Part shown: one piece after another, positions 49,491 through 59,550 of the stretch
Layout: every line of letters begins with the position of its first letter
Position numbering within the stretch: position 1 is the stretch's first letter
NCBI GenBank assembly: GCA_041481445.1
Contig: JBGPBV010000001.1
Coordinates: 1 to 64,000 of the forward strand
DNA: 64,000 nucleotides
Reading direction: 5' to 3'
From: AA29 sp041481445
GTDB lineage: Bacteria > Acidobacteriota > Vicinamibacteria > Fen-336
Made by a program: the position numbers and the translations under genes
The notes under the pieces: generated by a model
What the model saw: the letters and a program-made list of their open reading frames with translations, nothing else
Told to the model about the DNA's origin: nothing
Database searches by the model: none

Positions 49491-52400
49491 CTATCCGAGC
49501 CGCCGGGCCCGGGCCAGGAACTCGCCGCACTCCGCCGCGGCCAGCGGCCGAGAGAAGAGGAAGCCCTGCATGCGGTCGCACTGGCGGGTGGAGAGGAACT
49601 CGAGCTGCTGCTGGGTCTCCACGCCCTCCGCCACCACCCGGAGCTTGAGGGTGTGGGCCAGGGCGATGATGGCGGTGGCGATGGCGGCGTCGTCGGGGTC
49701 GCTCGTGATGTCGCGCACGAAGGACTGGTCGATCTTGAGGGTGTCGATGGGCAGGCGCTTGAGGTAGGAGAGCGACGAGTAGCCGATGCCGAAGTCGTCG
49801 ATGGAGATGCGCACCCCCAGGGCCTTCAGCTCGCGCAGGGTGTGGATGGTGGCCTCCGCGTTCTGCATGGCGTGGCTCTCCGTGACCTCCAGGTCCAGCG
49901 AGCGCGCGGAGAGCCCGGTCTCCCGGAGGGCGCGCTTGACGTGCTCCACGATCTCCGGCTGCTGGAACTGGCGCGCGGACAGGTTGACGGCCACGCACAG
50001 GTGGGGATGGCCGTCCTCCTGCCACTTCTTGACCTGGGCGCAGGCGGTGCGCAGGGTCCAGACGCCGATGGGCAGGATGAGGCTGGTGATCTCGGCCAGG
50101 TGCATGAAGTCGCCGGGGTAGACGAGGCCGGTCTCCGGGTGCTCCCAGCGCAGCAGGGCCTCGACCCCGTGCACGCGGCCGGTGGAGAGGTCGAGCAGGG
50201 GCTGGTAGTGCAGCAGCAGCTCGCCGTGGGCCAGGGCCTTGCGCAGGCTGCTCTCCAGGGCCAGGCGCTCCACCGCCCGCTCGTTCATGGCGTGGGTGTA
50301 GAGCTGGAAGTTGTCGCGGCCCTGCTCCTTGGCCCGGTACATCGCGATGTCCGCGTTCTTGACCAGCGTCTCGCCGTCGAGCCCGTCCTCGGGATAGAGG
50401 GAGAGGCCGATGGAGGCGGTGACGAAGAGGTCGCGCCCCTCCAGGCGGAACGGAAGGCGCAGCGAGTCCAGGATCTTCTCCGCCACGCGCGCGATGTCGT
50501 CGCTCTTGGCGATGCCGGGCAGGAGCAGGATGAACTCGTCACCCCCGAGGCGGGCCACGGTGTCCCCCTCGCGCACTCCCGCCTCCAGCCGCTCCGCCAC
50601 CGCCTGCAGCAGCCGGTCGCCCAGGCTGTGCCCGAGCGAGTCGTTGATGACCTTGAAGCGGTCGAGGTCGAGGAAGAGGATGCCCAGGCGCTGCTGCTGG
50701 CGGTGGGCCTGGGCCACCGCCACGTTCAAGCGGTCGTTGAAGAGGAGCCGGTTGGGCAGCCCGGTCAGCACGTCGTGGTAGGCCAGGCTCTTGATCTGCT
50801 CCTCCGCGCGCTTGCGCTCGGTGACGTCGAAGGCGATGCCGAGCACGGCCGGCCTCCCCCCGAACTCCACCGAGCTGGCGGAGGAATCCAGCCAGCGCTC
50901 CTCGCCGTCCCGCCGCTCGACCTTGAACTCGTAGCGGGAGGGGACGGACTCCCCGCGCTGGCGGGCCATGCCGCGCTCGCGCACCGCCTCCCGGAAGTCG
51001 GGGTGGACGAGGTTCCAGATGTTCAGCCCGCGCAGCTCGTCGCGGGTGTAGCCGGTGATGGAGGCGGCGGCGGGGTTGGCGTAGCGGAAGCCCTCGTCCT
51101 GGTAGATGAAGATGGCGCAGGGCGCGGTCTCGGCCAGGGTGCGGAAGCGGGCCTCGCTCTCCCGGAGGGCGTCGGCGGCCCGCCGGCGGTCGAGGGCGGC
51201 GGCCACGTGCTGGGAGACGAAGGTCAGGATGTCGCGGTCCTCCTCCGTGTAGCGCGCCGCTTCCGAGTAGCTCTGCACGACGACGACGCCGAAGGCGATG
51301 GTGCCCCGCATGAGGGGCACGCCCAGCCAGTCCACGGAAGGGGCTCCCACCACCTCCACCTCGCCTTGCGCGACCAGGCGCTCGAAGACGGCGGGGGAGG
51401 CCAGGAGGGGCGTGCCCGTGCGCACCACGAACTCGGTCAGGGTCTTCCCCTGCTTCACCGGGGGCGGCGCGGGATCCACCTCGTCCACGAAGTACTCGAA
51501 GGTGAGGGCGCGCGCGGCCTCGTCGTAGAGGGCGAGGTAGAAGTTCCGCGCGTACATCAGCTCGCCCACGATGTGGTGGATGCTGGCGTAGAAGCCCTGC
51601 ATGTCCTGGACGGAGCCGCTGATCTCGGCGATGCGGTAGAGCGCCCGCTGGAGCTTCTCCGCGCGCTTGCGCTCGGAGATGTCGCGCATCACCACCTGCA
51701 CCGCCGGCTTGTCGTTGAACGTGAACGGCGTGGCCTGGCCCTCCACCTCCACCGGGGTGCCGTCCAGGCGGAGGAGCTTCTCCTCCACGAACGGCACCGC
51801 CTCCCCGCGCTCGAGGGCGTCCAGGCGGGCCCGCACCACCGAGCGGGAGTCCGGGTGCACGAGCTCCAGCACCGGTCGTCCGACGAGGTCCTCCGAACGG
51901 GCCGCCCCCATCGTGCGGAGCGCGGACGGGTTGGCGAAGACGACCTTGCCCTCGCTGTGGATGGCGATGCCGTCCGGCGACATCTCGACCAGCCGCCGGT
52001 AGCGCTCCTCGCTCGCGCGCAGCGCCGCCTCCGCCTGCCGCCGCTCGGTCACGTCGATGACCACGCCCCGGAACCCCTGGGGCATTCCCTGCCCGTCGCG
52101 CATCAGCCCCACGGAAGCCAGCACCGCCCGGCGGGTCCCGTCCTTGCCCACCACCTCCAGCTCCGCGCTGCGCAGGATGCGGCCGGTCTCCAGCACCTGC
52201 CCGAAGATGTCCGAGAGCCTGGCTCCGTGCTCGTCGTCGGTGAGGGTGCGGCCGTTGGTGCCGAGCAGGTCTTCGCGGCGGTAGCCCAGGGACCGGCAGA
52301 GGGCGTCGTTGAAGAAGGTGAAGTTGCCGTCGAGGTCGACCTCGTAGTAGCCCTCGTCCATGCCCTCGAGGATCGCCCGATGCTTCTCCTCGCTCAGGCG

Positions 52401-53534
52401 CAGGGCCTCCGCCCCCCGCTTGCGCTCGGTGATGTCCTGGGCCTGGACGAGGGCGGCCCGCCGGCCCGCGAACTCGAGCACGTGCGATACCACGTGGACG
52501 TCGATGATGCGGCCGTCCTTGCGCCGGTGGCGCCATTCGCCCGAGCGCACCGGGCCCTCCGTCCCCGAGCCCGCGCGGGCCTCCTCCTCCCCGGGGCGGA
52601 TGTCGGTGACGCGCATGGCCAGGAACTCGTCGCGCGAGTAGCCGTAGTGGTCGACCGCGGCCGCGTTCACCTCCATGAAGCGCAGGTCGCGCAGGTCGTA
52701 CACCCACATCGGCATCGGGTGGTTCGCGAAGAGCAGGCGGAAGCTGGCCTCCGACTCGCGCAGGGCGGCCTCCGCGCGGCGGCGGCCGGTGACGTCGCGG
52801 AAGCTCCACACGCGGCCGACCGGCTTGCCGTCCAGCATCTGCGGGATCGAGTACCGCTCGAAGACCCGCCCGTCCGAGAACTCCAGGACGTCGAAGCTCT
52901 CCACCTCCGGCTTGGAGTAGACCTGCTGGATCTTGCGCAGGAACTGCTCGGGGGCGCGGAGCTGTCCGACCGCGAAGGACACCGCCTTCTCGTCGTCTCC
53001 CGCCTCCAGGACCTCCGGCGGGATCCGCCACATCTGCGCGAAGCGCTGGTTGTAGCTGACGATGTGCCCCTGGCGGTCGATGGCCAGGATGCCGTCGGTG
53101 GTGGACTCGAGAGTGGACTGGAGGAGCGAGATCGTGCGGTGCAGCTCCGACTCCGCCCGCTGCGATTCCGTGACGTCGTGGACGATCGAGTAGAGCAGGC
53201 GCCGGCCGTCGAGCTCGATGGGCCCGGAGTGCACCTCGACGTCGCGCAGCTCGCCGGAGGCGAGCCGGTGGCGGAAGCGGAACGTGTTCCGGCGCTCGCC
53301 CGCCGCCTGTCCCATGGCGGCCTGGACCTCGGCCGGGGGGAGGGTGTTGATGTCGGTGATCCGCCGCGCGATCAGCTCCTCGCGCGTGTAGCCGTAGAAG
53401 GCGCAGGCGGCGGGGTTGGCCTCGACGATCTCCCCGGACTCGGGGTCGACGAGGAGCTGCACGGCCAGGTTCTTCTCGAAGATCTGGCGATGGATGTCCT
53501 GCCCGCGGGTTGCCCCGTCGACAGTCTTGTACAC
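49491..53534 (-). CDS. Multi-PAS/GAF diguanylate cyclase-phosphodiesterase (GGDEF-EAL)
   Basis: A 1347-residue soluble signalling protein: about five N-terminal PAS domains (15-635), a GAF domain (about 640-800), a sixth PAS (about 810-930), a GGDEF domain with intact GGDEF (near 993) and an EAL domain with intact EALLR (near 1121) and DDFGIGYSSL. It should make and/or break c-di-GMP in response to several ligands or redox/light signals. No membrane helix is present. Start is a GTG at 53534. The nearest c-di-GMP receptor in the window is the PilZ protein. Confidence 0.93.
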   Translation of the reverse strand: MYKTVDGATRGQDIHRQIFEKNLAVQLLVDPESGEIVEANPAACAFYGYTREELIARRITDINTLPPAEVQAAMGQAAGERRNTFRFRHRLASGELRDVEVHSGPIELDGRRLLYSIVHDVTESQRAESELHRTISLLQSTLESTTDGILAIDRQGHIVSYNQRFAQMWRIPPEVLEAGDDEKAVSFAVGQLRAPEQFLRKIQQVYSKPEVESFDVLEFSDGRVFERYSIPQMLDGKPVGRVWSFRDVTGRRRAEAALRESEASFRLLFANHPMPMWVYDLRDLRFMEVNAAAVDHYGYSRDEFLAMRVTDIRPGEEEARAGSGTEGPVRSGEWRHRRKDGRIIDVHVVSHVLEFAGRRAALVQAQDITERKRGAEALRLSEEKHRAILEGMDEGYYEVDLDGNFTFFNDALCRSLGYRREDLLGTNGRTLTDDEHGARLSDIFGQVLETGRILRSAELEVVGKDGTRRAVLASVGLMRDGQGMPQGFRGVVIDVTERRQAEAALRASEERYRRLVEMSPDGIAIHSEGKVVFANPSALRTMGAARSEDLVGRPVLELVHPDSRSVVRARLDALERGEAVPFVEEKLLRLDGTPVEVEGQATPFTFNDKPAVQVVMRDISERKRAEKLQRALYRIAEISGSVQDMQGFYASIHHIVGELMYARNFYLALYDEAARALTFEYFVDEVDPAPPPVKQGKTLTEFVVRTGTPLLASPAVFERLVAQGEVEVVGAPSVDWLGVPLMRGTIAFGVVVVQSYSEAARYTEEDRDILTFVSQHVAAALDRRRAADALRESEARFRTLAETAPCAIFIYQDEGFRYANPAAASITGYTRDELRGLNIWNLVHPDFREAVRERGMARQRGESVPSRYEFKVERRDGEERWLDSSASSVEFGGRPAVLGIAFDVTERKRAEEQIKSLAYHDVLTGLPNRLLFNDRLNVAVAQAHRQQQRLGILFLDLDRFKVINDSLGHSLGDRLLQAVAERLEAGVREGDTVARLGGDEFILLLPGIAKSDDIARVAEKILDSLRLPFRLEGRDLFVTASIGLSLYPEDGLDGETLVKNADIAMYRAKEQGRDNFQLYTHAMNERAVERLALESSLRKALAHGELLLHYQPLLDLSTGRVHGVEALLRWEHPETGLVYPGDFMHLAEITSLILPIGVWTLRTACAQVKKWQEDGHPHLCVAVNLSARQFQQPEIVEHVKRALRETGLSARSLDLEVTESHAMQNAEATIHTLRELKALGVRISIDDFGIGYSSLSYLKRLPIDTLKIDQSFVRDITSDPDDAAIATAIIALAHTLKLRVVAEGVETQQQLEFLSTRQCDRMQGFLFSRPLAAAECGEFLARARRLG

Positions 53535-53742
53535 GTTCGCCTGAGGACGCGTAGTCTACCGCATTTGGCGAGGGGGCCATGGGGTGGAGCGTGTCCGCGC
53601 ATCCACATCCGTGTACGCGGGTACGCGCCTTTCCGCGGCGGAGAGCCGCGCCCTCGCGGGGTGCGGCACGGCACCCTTCTTGCTCCCGGACGCGTCCGAG
53701 CGCGTTAGACTTCCCCTCCTTGCCGAGGTGAGCCCGAGAGCC
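53535..53742. other. Divergent control region between the GGDEF/EAL and alpha-2-macroglobulin genes
   Basis: This 208-bp gap must hold promoters for both directions. A short hairpin GGGTGC/GCACCC (53659-53676) is followed by TTCTT, and a GTGTACGCGGGTACGC word stands near 53610. I see no riboswitch or clear promoter boxes. A frame runs open across it toward the macroglobulin gene, but it lacks coding character. Confidence 0.3.
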
Positions 53743-56700
53743 ATGAAGCATCCCCCTGCCTTCCTCCTCGCCGCGGTGTGCGCGCTCCTTCCGGCGGCGG
53801 CGCGCGCACAGTCGCCGAAGACGCTCGAAGTCGTCCAGGCCGCCCCCCAGGGCGAGGTGGAGTCGCTCCCGCAGGCGGCGGAGGTCCGGGTCGGCTTCTC
53901 GGAGCCGATGGTCCCGCTCGGGCGCATCCCCGCGGTCGTGACCGCGCCCTTCTTCCACGTCACGCCCGCCCTGCCGGGGTCCCTGCGCTGGTCCGGGACG
54001 CGGACCCTCGTGTTCACGCCCGCCGATCCCGCGCACCTGCCCTTCGCCACGCGCTACGAGGTCACGATCGACGCCTCCGCGGCCGCCCTCTCGGGGGCGA
54101 AGCTCGGGGAGCCGTACACGTTCTCGTTCACCACCCCGACGCTGAAGCTCCTGGAGACGAGCTGGGCGCGCCGCGAGGGGCGACATGACCGGCCGGTCGT
54201 GCTCCTGTTGCGGTTCAACCAGCCGGTCTCGCACGCGACAGTGGATCCCCACGTCCACCTGGCCTACCAGAGCCACGCGTTCAAGCCGCCGCTGCCCCCG
54301 GGCGACGCGCGCGTCCCCGCCGATCCCGTGGCTCGCGCCGCCTTCGACGCCAAGGTGGCGCAGGGCGGCCAGACCGCGGCCCGGACCTCGGCGGTGCCGC
54401 TGCGGCCGACCGATGACTGGGACAGGAAGGCCCATCCTTCCGGCGACGACCTCCTGGCCTTCGAGACGACGGCGGTACCGCCTCCGGAGGCATGGCTGCA
54501 GGTGGCCCTCGACGAGGGGGCGCGCGGCGTGCAGGGCAACGCCACACCCGGCAAGACCCAGGAGTACACCGTCCAGCTCGAGCCCCTGCTGCTGGTCGAG
54601 GGCTTCCGCTGCCACAGTGCCTGCGACCCCGACGAGTACGACCCGCTGATCGTGCGCGGCGTGGTGGCCGTGCCGACGCTGCGGCGCGCGATCAAGGTCA
54701 CGGACGTCACCGACCCCGCCCATCCGGTGGCGCTCGTGCCCGCGGCCAGGCGTCCCAAGGAGGAGGAGGGCGAGGGCGAGGACGGCTACGACCGCACGTC
54801 GAGCATCACCCTTCAGGACGTGGGGTTCACGTTGAAACCGGCGCGCACGTATGCGGTGACGGTGGACGCGGGCACCTTGGCCACGGACGGTCAGACCCTC
54901 GGCTACACCTGGACGGGCGCGCTCGAGAACTGGCACGAGCGCGCGTTCACCAGCTTCGGGGCCGGCCACGGCGTGTGGGAGTCCTCCGGGGGCTCCCGCC
55001 TGCCGTTCTACTCGCGGAACCTGCTCACCGTCTCGCAGTGGCTGGCCCCCCTGAAGACGGAAGACCTCATGCCCACCGTGCGCGCCCTGCAGGGCGGCGC
55101 GTTCACGCAGAGCCCGCCGGGCGAGCCCACCGTCCGCCGTCTCACGCCAAGGGCCGACACGATCCAGTCGTTCGGCATCGACCTCCAGCCCGTGCTGCCC
55201 AAGCCGGGCGCCGGGCTGGTGTGGGCGGCCCTGAAGGACGGCCGCCCGCTGGCGAGCACGCCCTTCACCAAGGACCCGAAGGTGCGCTCCTCGATCGTCC
55301 AGGTCACGAACCTCGGCCTCACCGTGAAGGACAGCCCGCTCAACACGGTGGTGATGGTGACCCGCCTCGACACCGGCGAGCCCGTCGAGGGCGCGCAGGT
55401 CTCGATCCGGCCGCTCGACAACACCGTGTTCTGGAGCGGCTTCACGGACAAGGACGGCCTGGCCGCGGCCCCGCACACGTCTCTGCGCGATCCCGAGCGC
55501 ACCTGGGAGCTGCGCTTCCTGGTCACGGCGGAGAAGGACGGCGACGTCGCCTACGTCGGCAGCGACTGGACGGAGGGCCTGGAGCCCTGGAACTTCGGCC
55601 TGCGCCTCGACCTCGCCGAGCAGAGCCCGCTCCTGCGCGGCACGGTGTTCGCGGACCGCGGGGTCTACAAGCTGGGCGAAGAGGTGCACCTCAAGGCGAT
55701 CCTCCGCAGCGACACCGCGGAGGGCATCCGCCTGCTCGACGCCGGCAGCGCCCTCGAGGTGGTGGTGCGCGACAGCCAGGGCGAGGAGCGCGACAAGCGC
55801 ACGCTCGCCCTCTCGGAGTGGAGCAGCGCGGACTGGACGTACCGGCTGCCCGACGAGGCGCCCCTGGGCGGCTACCTGGTGCGGGCCACCGTGGCCGGCC
55901 AGCAGCAGTCGGTGTCCGGCTCCTTCCTGGTGGCCGCCTACCGCCGGCCGGACTTCCGCGTGGACGCGAACCTGGCCGGCGAGAGCTCGCTCGCGGGCGT
56001 GAAGCTCAAGGGCGTCGTGGGCGGCCGGTACCTCTTCGGCGCGCCCATGGCCGGGCGCGACGTGCGCTGGACGTACTCGCGATCGGTCCTGGACACGGTG
56101 CCCTCCGCCATCACCGACGCCTTCCCCCTCGACCGCTACGCGCTGCTGGACGAGGAGCGCGACGAGCGTGGCGAGCGCGCCCCGGAGACGCTGCTCTCGC
56201 GCGAGGGCCCGCTCGACGCCCAGGGGCAGGTCGAGATGGACCTCGAGACCGCCCGCGACGCCGGGCGGCCGTTCCAGTACTCGATCGAGGGCGAGGTCAC
56301 GGACGTGTCGCGGCAGACCATCGCCGGGCGGGCGTCCTTCCGCGTCGATCCCGCCCCCTGGTACGTCGGCCTGCGGCGGCCGCCCTACTTCGCCGACGTC
56401 AAGGCCGGCGTGGACACGGAAGTCGTCGCGGTCGACCTCGCGGGCAAGCTCGCCGCCGGTGTGCCGGTGACCGTGGTGCTCACGCAGGTGCAATGGCACT
56501 CCGTGCGGCGGGCGGAAGGGCAGGGCTTCTACACCTGGGAGACGGAGCGGAAGGAGGCGGAGGCGGGGCAGTGGACTCTCACCACCGCCGCCGGCCCCGC
56601 GCCGTTGCACGTGCCGGTGGAGTCGGGCGGGTTCTTCATCCTGCGCGCGACGGCGAAGGACGCGGAGGGGCGATCGGCCACGAGCGCCACCTCGTTCTAC

Positions 56701-59550
56701 GTCCTCGGCCCCGGGTACACCGCCTGGGAGCGCTACGACCACAACCGAATCGACCTCCTCCCGGAGAAGAAGATCTACCGCCCGGGCGAGACCGCCCGGC
56801 TCATGATCAAGTCGCCGTGGGAGCAAGCGCTCGCCCTCCTCACCACCGAGCGCGAGGGCGTGCGCACGCGGCGCACCCTGCGCCTCACCTCCACCCAGGA
56901 GACGGTCTCCGTCCCCATCACCGAGGACGACATCCCGAACCTCTACGTGTCCGTGGTCCTCGTGAAGGGGCGCACCGGCACCTACAGCGCGGACGACACC
57001 GGCGATCCGGGCAAGCCCGCCTTCCGTGTCGGCTACGCGGAGCTGAAGGTGGAGGACGCCTCCAAGCGCCTCGAGGTCACCGTCAAGGCCGACCGCGAGG
57101 AGTACCGGCCGGCGGCCCGGGCGCGCCTCGAGGTCGGGGTGAAGGACCGGGAGGGCCGGGGGGCGCCGGCGGAGGTGACGCTGTGGGCGGTCGACTACGG
57201 CGTGCTCTCGCTGACCGGCTACCGGACGCCGGACGTGCGCGGGAGCGTGTGGGTGGACAAGGCGCTGCAGGTCCTGACCGAGGACTCACGCCAGAACATC
57301 ATCAGCCGGCGCGTCCTGGTGTCGAAGGGTGGGGACGAAGGCGGGGGAGGCGGCGCCGAGGAGGGTCCGGGCACGCCCGTGCGGAAGGACTTCCGCGTGC
57401 TCGCCTTCTGGCTCGGCTCCCTGCTGACGGATGCCACGGGGCGCGGGGCGACGGAGGTGACGCTGCCGGAGAGCCTCACCACGTATCGCATCATGGCCGT
57501 GGCCGGGGACAAGGCCTCGCGCTTCGGCGGCGGAGAGCGGGAGATCCGGACGAGCAAGCCCGTGCTGCTCCGCGCCGCCTTCCCGCGCTTCCTGGCCCTG
57601 GGCGACAGCGCCCGGTTCGGGGCCGTCCTGCACAGCCAGCTCAAGGAGAAGGGGACGGCCATCGTCACCATGCGCAGCCTCGATCCGGCCGTGCTGGAGG
57701 TGGTGGGCGACGCGAAGAAGACGGTGCCCATGGCGGCGGGGGGAGCGACCGAGGTGCGGTTCGACCTCCGCGCACGGACGGTGGGACGCGCGCGCGTGCA
57801 GATGAGCGCGAAGCTGCTGGGGGAGGCGGACGCGTTCGAGGAGAGCCTGCCCGTCGAGGTCCTCGTCTCGCCGGAGGTGGTGGCCGCCTACGGCCAGGCC
57901 AGGCCGGAGGCGCACGAGACGCTGGAGCTGCCGGCGGGCGTGGTTCCCACGTTCGGCTCTCTCCACGTGGACACCGCCTCCACCGCGCTCGTCGGGCTGG
58001 GCGAGGGGGCGCGCTACCTCGTGGAGTACCCCTACGGATGCGCGGAGCAGCGCTCGTCCACCGCCCTCGCCCTCGCCCTGGCCGGCGAGCTGGGCGACGC
58101 CTTCCGCCTGCCCGGCATCGACGCGGCCAAGGTCAAGGACGTCGCGGGCGCGACCTTCAAGGAGCTCGAAGGATTCCAGTGCGAGGACGGCGGGTTCGCG
58201 TTCTGGAAGGGCGAGTGCCGGACGGAATCTCCGTACCTGACGAGCTACGTCACCCATGTCCTGCAGCGGGGCCAGTCCCTGGGGCATCCCGTCCCGCCGG
58301 CGGTGCTGGCCCGGGCCTACACCTACCTCGAGCAGAAGCTCGGCGGCGATCGTCCCGAGAACGAGAGCTGGTGGCCGGCCTACACCGCCTGGCAGGCCTT
58401 CGCGGTGAAGGTCCTGGCCGAAGGCGGCCGCCCGCAGGACAGCCACCTGACCCGTCTCTACGGGTTCGCCGACCGCATGCCCGTGTTCGCGCTCAGCTAC
58501 CTCCTCGATGCCCTCACCGCCGGCGGCGACACCGGCCCGCGCGCGGCCGAGCTGCAGCGGCGCATCCGCAACGCCGTCGCCCTCGAGGGCGGCTCCGCCC
58601 ACGTCGAGGAGCTGGCCGATCCGTACCTGCTCTGGTTCTGGAACTCGAACGTCCGCTCCACCGCCGTGGTGCTCGGGAGCCTGGCCCGGCGCGCGCCGAA
58701 CGATCCGCTCGTGCCCGGCCTCGTACGCTGGCTGCTGGCCGCGCGCAAGAACGGGCGCTGGGGGAACACGCAGGAGAACGGCGTGGCCCTGGAGGCGCTC
58801 GTGGACTACTACAAGCACGCGGAGACGGAGGTGCCCGACTTCCGCGCGGTGGTGGGCCTCGGGAAGGAGACGCTGATGACGGCGCAGTTCCGCGGGCGGT
58901 CGGCTCTCGCCCAGTCGACGGACACGCCGATGAAGACGGTCCTCGGCAAGGGCGCGGCCGGGCAGAAGCTGGACCTGTCCTTCCGGCGCGACGGAGAGTC
59001 GGGCACGCTCTTCTACACCGCGCGCCTGAAGTACGCGGTGGACGCGCTCGTGCAGGAGGGCATGGACCAGGGATTCCGCATCGAGCGCGCCTACGCGCCC
59101 GCCATCGCCACCGGGGAGGCGGCCGAAGGCGCGGGGACCGCCCCCACCTCCTTCAAGGCCGGCGACCTCGTGCGGGTCACCCTCACCCTGCGCCTGACCA
59201 AGGAGCGCCGCTACGTGGCGGTGACGGATCCGCTGCCCGCCGGCTTCGAGCCGGTCGAGACCTGGTTCGCCACCACCGCCACCGACCTCGCCAAGGCCCA
59301 GGACGAGCAGGACAGCCGCGGCGACGACTGGGCCTTCTGGACGCGCGGCGGGTTCGACCGCGTGGAGCGGCACGACGACCGCGTGCTGCTCTTCGCCACC
59401 CGTCTCTCCGAAGGCGAGCACAGCTTCACCTACGTCGCGCGGGCCACGACGTCCGGGACGTTCCGCACCGCGCCCACCCACGTGGAGGAGATGTACGAGC
59501 CGGAGGTCTTCGGGCGCACGCCGTCCGCGCAGGTGACGGTGCAGCCTTGA
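53743..59550 (+). CDS. Bacterial alpha-2-macroglobulin (YfhM type) with thioester
   Basis: A 1935-residue periplasmic protein. A signal peptide (1-22, ending AARAQ) precedes an Ig-like domain, many macroglobulin (MG) domains, a bait region (near PVRKDFRVL, about 1210) and a thioester domain with GCAEQ (C1433, Q1436). The intact C-x-E-Q allows an internal thioester that traps attacking proteases. In many bacteria this gene pairs with pbpC, and here its TGA overlaps the pbpC start. It is thought to guard the periplasm when the cell wall is damaged. No lipobox is evident, so it is probably soluble. Confidence 0.95.
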   Translation: MKHPPAFLLAAVCALLPAAARAQSPKTLEVVQAAPQGEVESLPQAAEVRVGFSEPMVPLGRIPAVVTAPFFHVTPALPGSLRWSGTRTLVFTPADPAHLPFATRYEVTIDASAAALSGAKLGEPYTFSFTTPTLKLLETSWARREGRHDRPVVLLLRFNQPVSHATVDPHVHLAYQSHAFKPPLPPGDARVPADPVARAAFDAKVAQGGQTAARTSAVPLRPTDDWDRKAHPSGDDLLAFETTAVPPPEAWLQVALDEGARGVQGNATPGKTQEYTVQLEPLLLVEGFRCHSACDPDEYDPLIVRGVVAVPTLRRAIKVTDVTDPAHPVALVPAARRPKEEEGEGEDGYDRTSSITLQDVGFTLKPARTYAVTVDAGTLATDGQTLGYTWTGALENWHERAFTSFGAGHGVWESSGGSRLPFYSRNLLTVSQWLAPLKTEDLMPTVRALQGGAFTQSPPGEPTVRRLTPRADTIQSFGIDLQPVLPKPGAGLVWAALKDGRPLASTPFTKDPKVRSSIVQVTNLGLTVKDSPLNTVVMVTRLDTGEPVEGAQVSIRPLDNTVFWSGFTDKDGLAAAPHTSLRDPERTWELRFLVTAEKDGDVAYVGSDWTEGLEPWNFGLRLDLAEQSPLLRGTVFADRGVYKLGEEVHLKAILRSDTAEGIRLLDAGSALEVVVRDSQGEERDKRTLALSEWSSADWTYRLPDEAPLGGYLVRATVAGQQQSVSGSFLVAAYRRPDFRVDANLAGESSLAGVKLKGVVGGRYLFGAPMAGRDVRWTYSRSVLDTVPSAITDAFPLDRYALLDEERDERGERAPETLLSREGPLDAQGQVEMDLETARDAGRPFQYSIEGEVTDVSRQTIAGRASFRVDPAPWYVGLRRPPYFADVKAGVDTEVVAVDLAGKLAAGVPVTVVLTQVQWHSVRRAEGQGFYTWETERKEAEAGQWTLTTAAGPAPLHVPVESGGFFILRATAKDAEGRSATSATSFYVLGPGYTAWERYDHNRIDLLPEKKIYRPGETARLMIKSPWEQALALLTTEREGVRTRRTLRLTSTQETVSVPITEDDIPNLYVSVVLVKGRTGTYSADDTGDPGKPAFRVGYAELKVEDASKRLEVTVKADREEYRPAARARLEVGVKDREGRGAPAEVTLWAVDYGVLSLTGYRTPDVRGSVWVDKALQVLTEDSRQNIISRRVLVSKGGDEGGGGGAEEGPGTPVRKDFRVLAFWLGSLLTDATGRGATEVTLPESLTTYRIMAVAGDKASRFGGGEREIRTSKPVLLRAAFPRFLALGDSARFGAVLHSQLKEKGTAIVTMRSLDPAVLEVVGDAKKTVPMAAGGATEVRFDLRARTVGRARVQMSAKLLGEADAFEESLPVEVLVSPEVVAAYGQARPEAHETLELPAGVVPTFGSLHVDTASTALVGLGEGARYLVEYPYGCAEQRSSTALALALAGELGDAFRLPGIDAAKVKDVAGATFKELEGFQCEDGGFAFWKGECRTESPYLTSYVTHVLQRGQSLGHPVPPAVLARAYTYLEQKLGGDRPENESWWPAYTAWQAFAVKVLAEGGRPQDSHLTRLYGFADRMPVFALSYLLDALTAGGDTGPRAAELQRRIRNAVALEGGSAHVEELADPYLLWFWNSNVRSTAVVLGSLARRAPNDPLVPGLVRWLLAARKNGRWGNTQENGVALEALVDYYKHAETEVPDFRAVVGLGKETLMTAQFRGRSALAQSTDTPMKTVLGKGAAGQKLDLSFRRDGESGTLFYTARLKYAVDALVQEGMDQGFRIERAYAPAIATGEAAEGAGTAPTSFKAGDLVRVTLTLRLTKERRYVAVTDPLPAGFEPVETWFATTATDLAKAQDEQDSRGDDWAFWTRGGFDRVERHDDRVLLFATRLSEGEHSFTYVARATTSGTFRTAPTHVEEMYEPEVFGRTPSAQVTVQP

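Noticed and set aside
53584..53742. In-frame N-terminal extension of the alpha-2-macroglobulin gene
   Set aside because: The extension lacks coding character, and the ATG at 53743 opens directly into a good signal peptide.
54492..59546. Extension of pbpC far upstream through the macroglobulin gene
   Set aside because: Only the part from 59547 matches PbpC; upstream it is the shadow of the macroglobulin frame.
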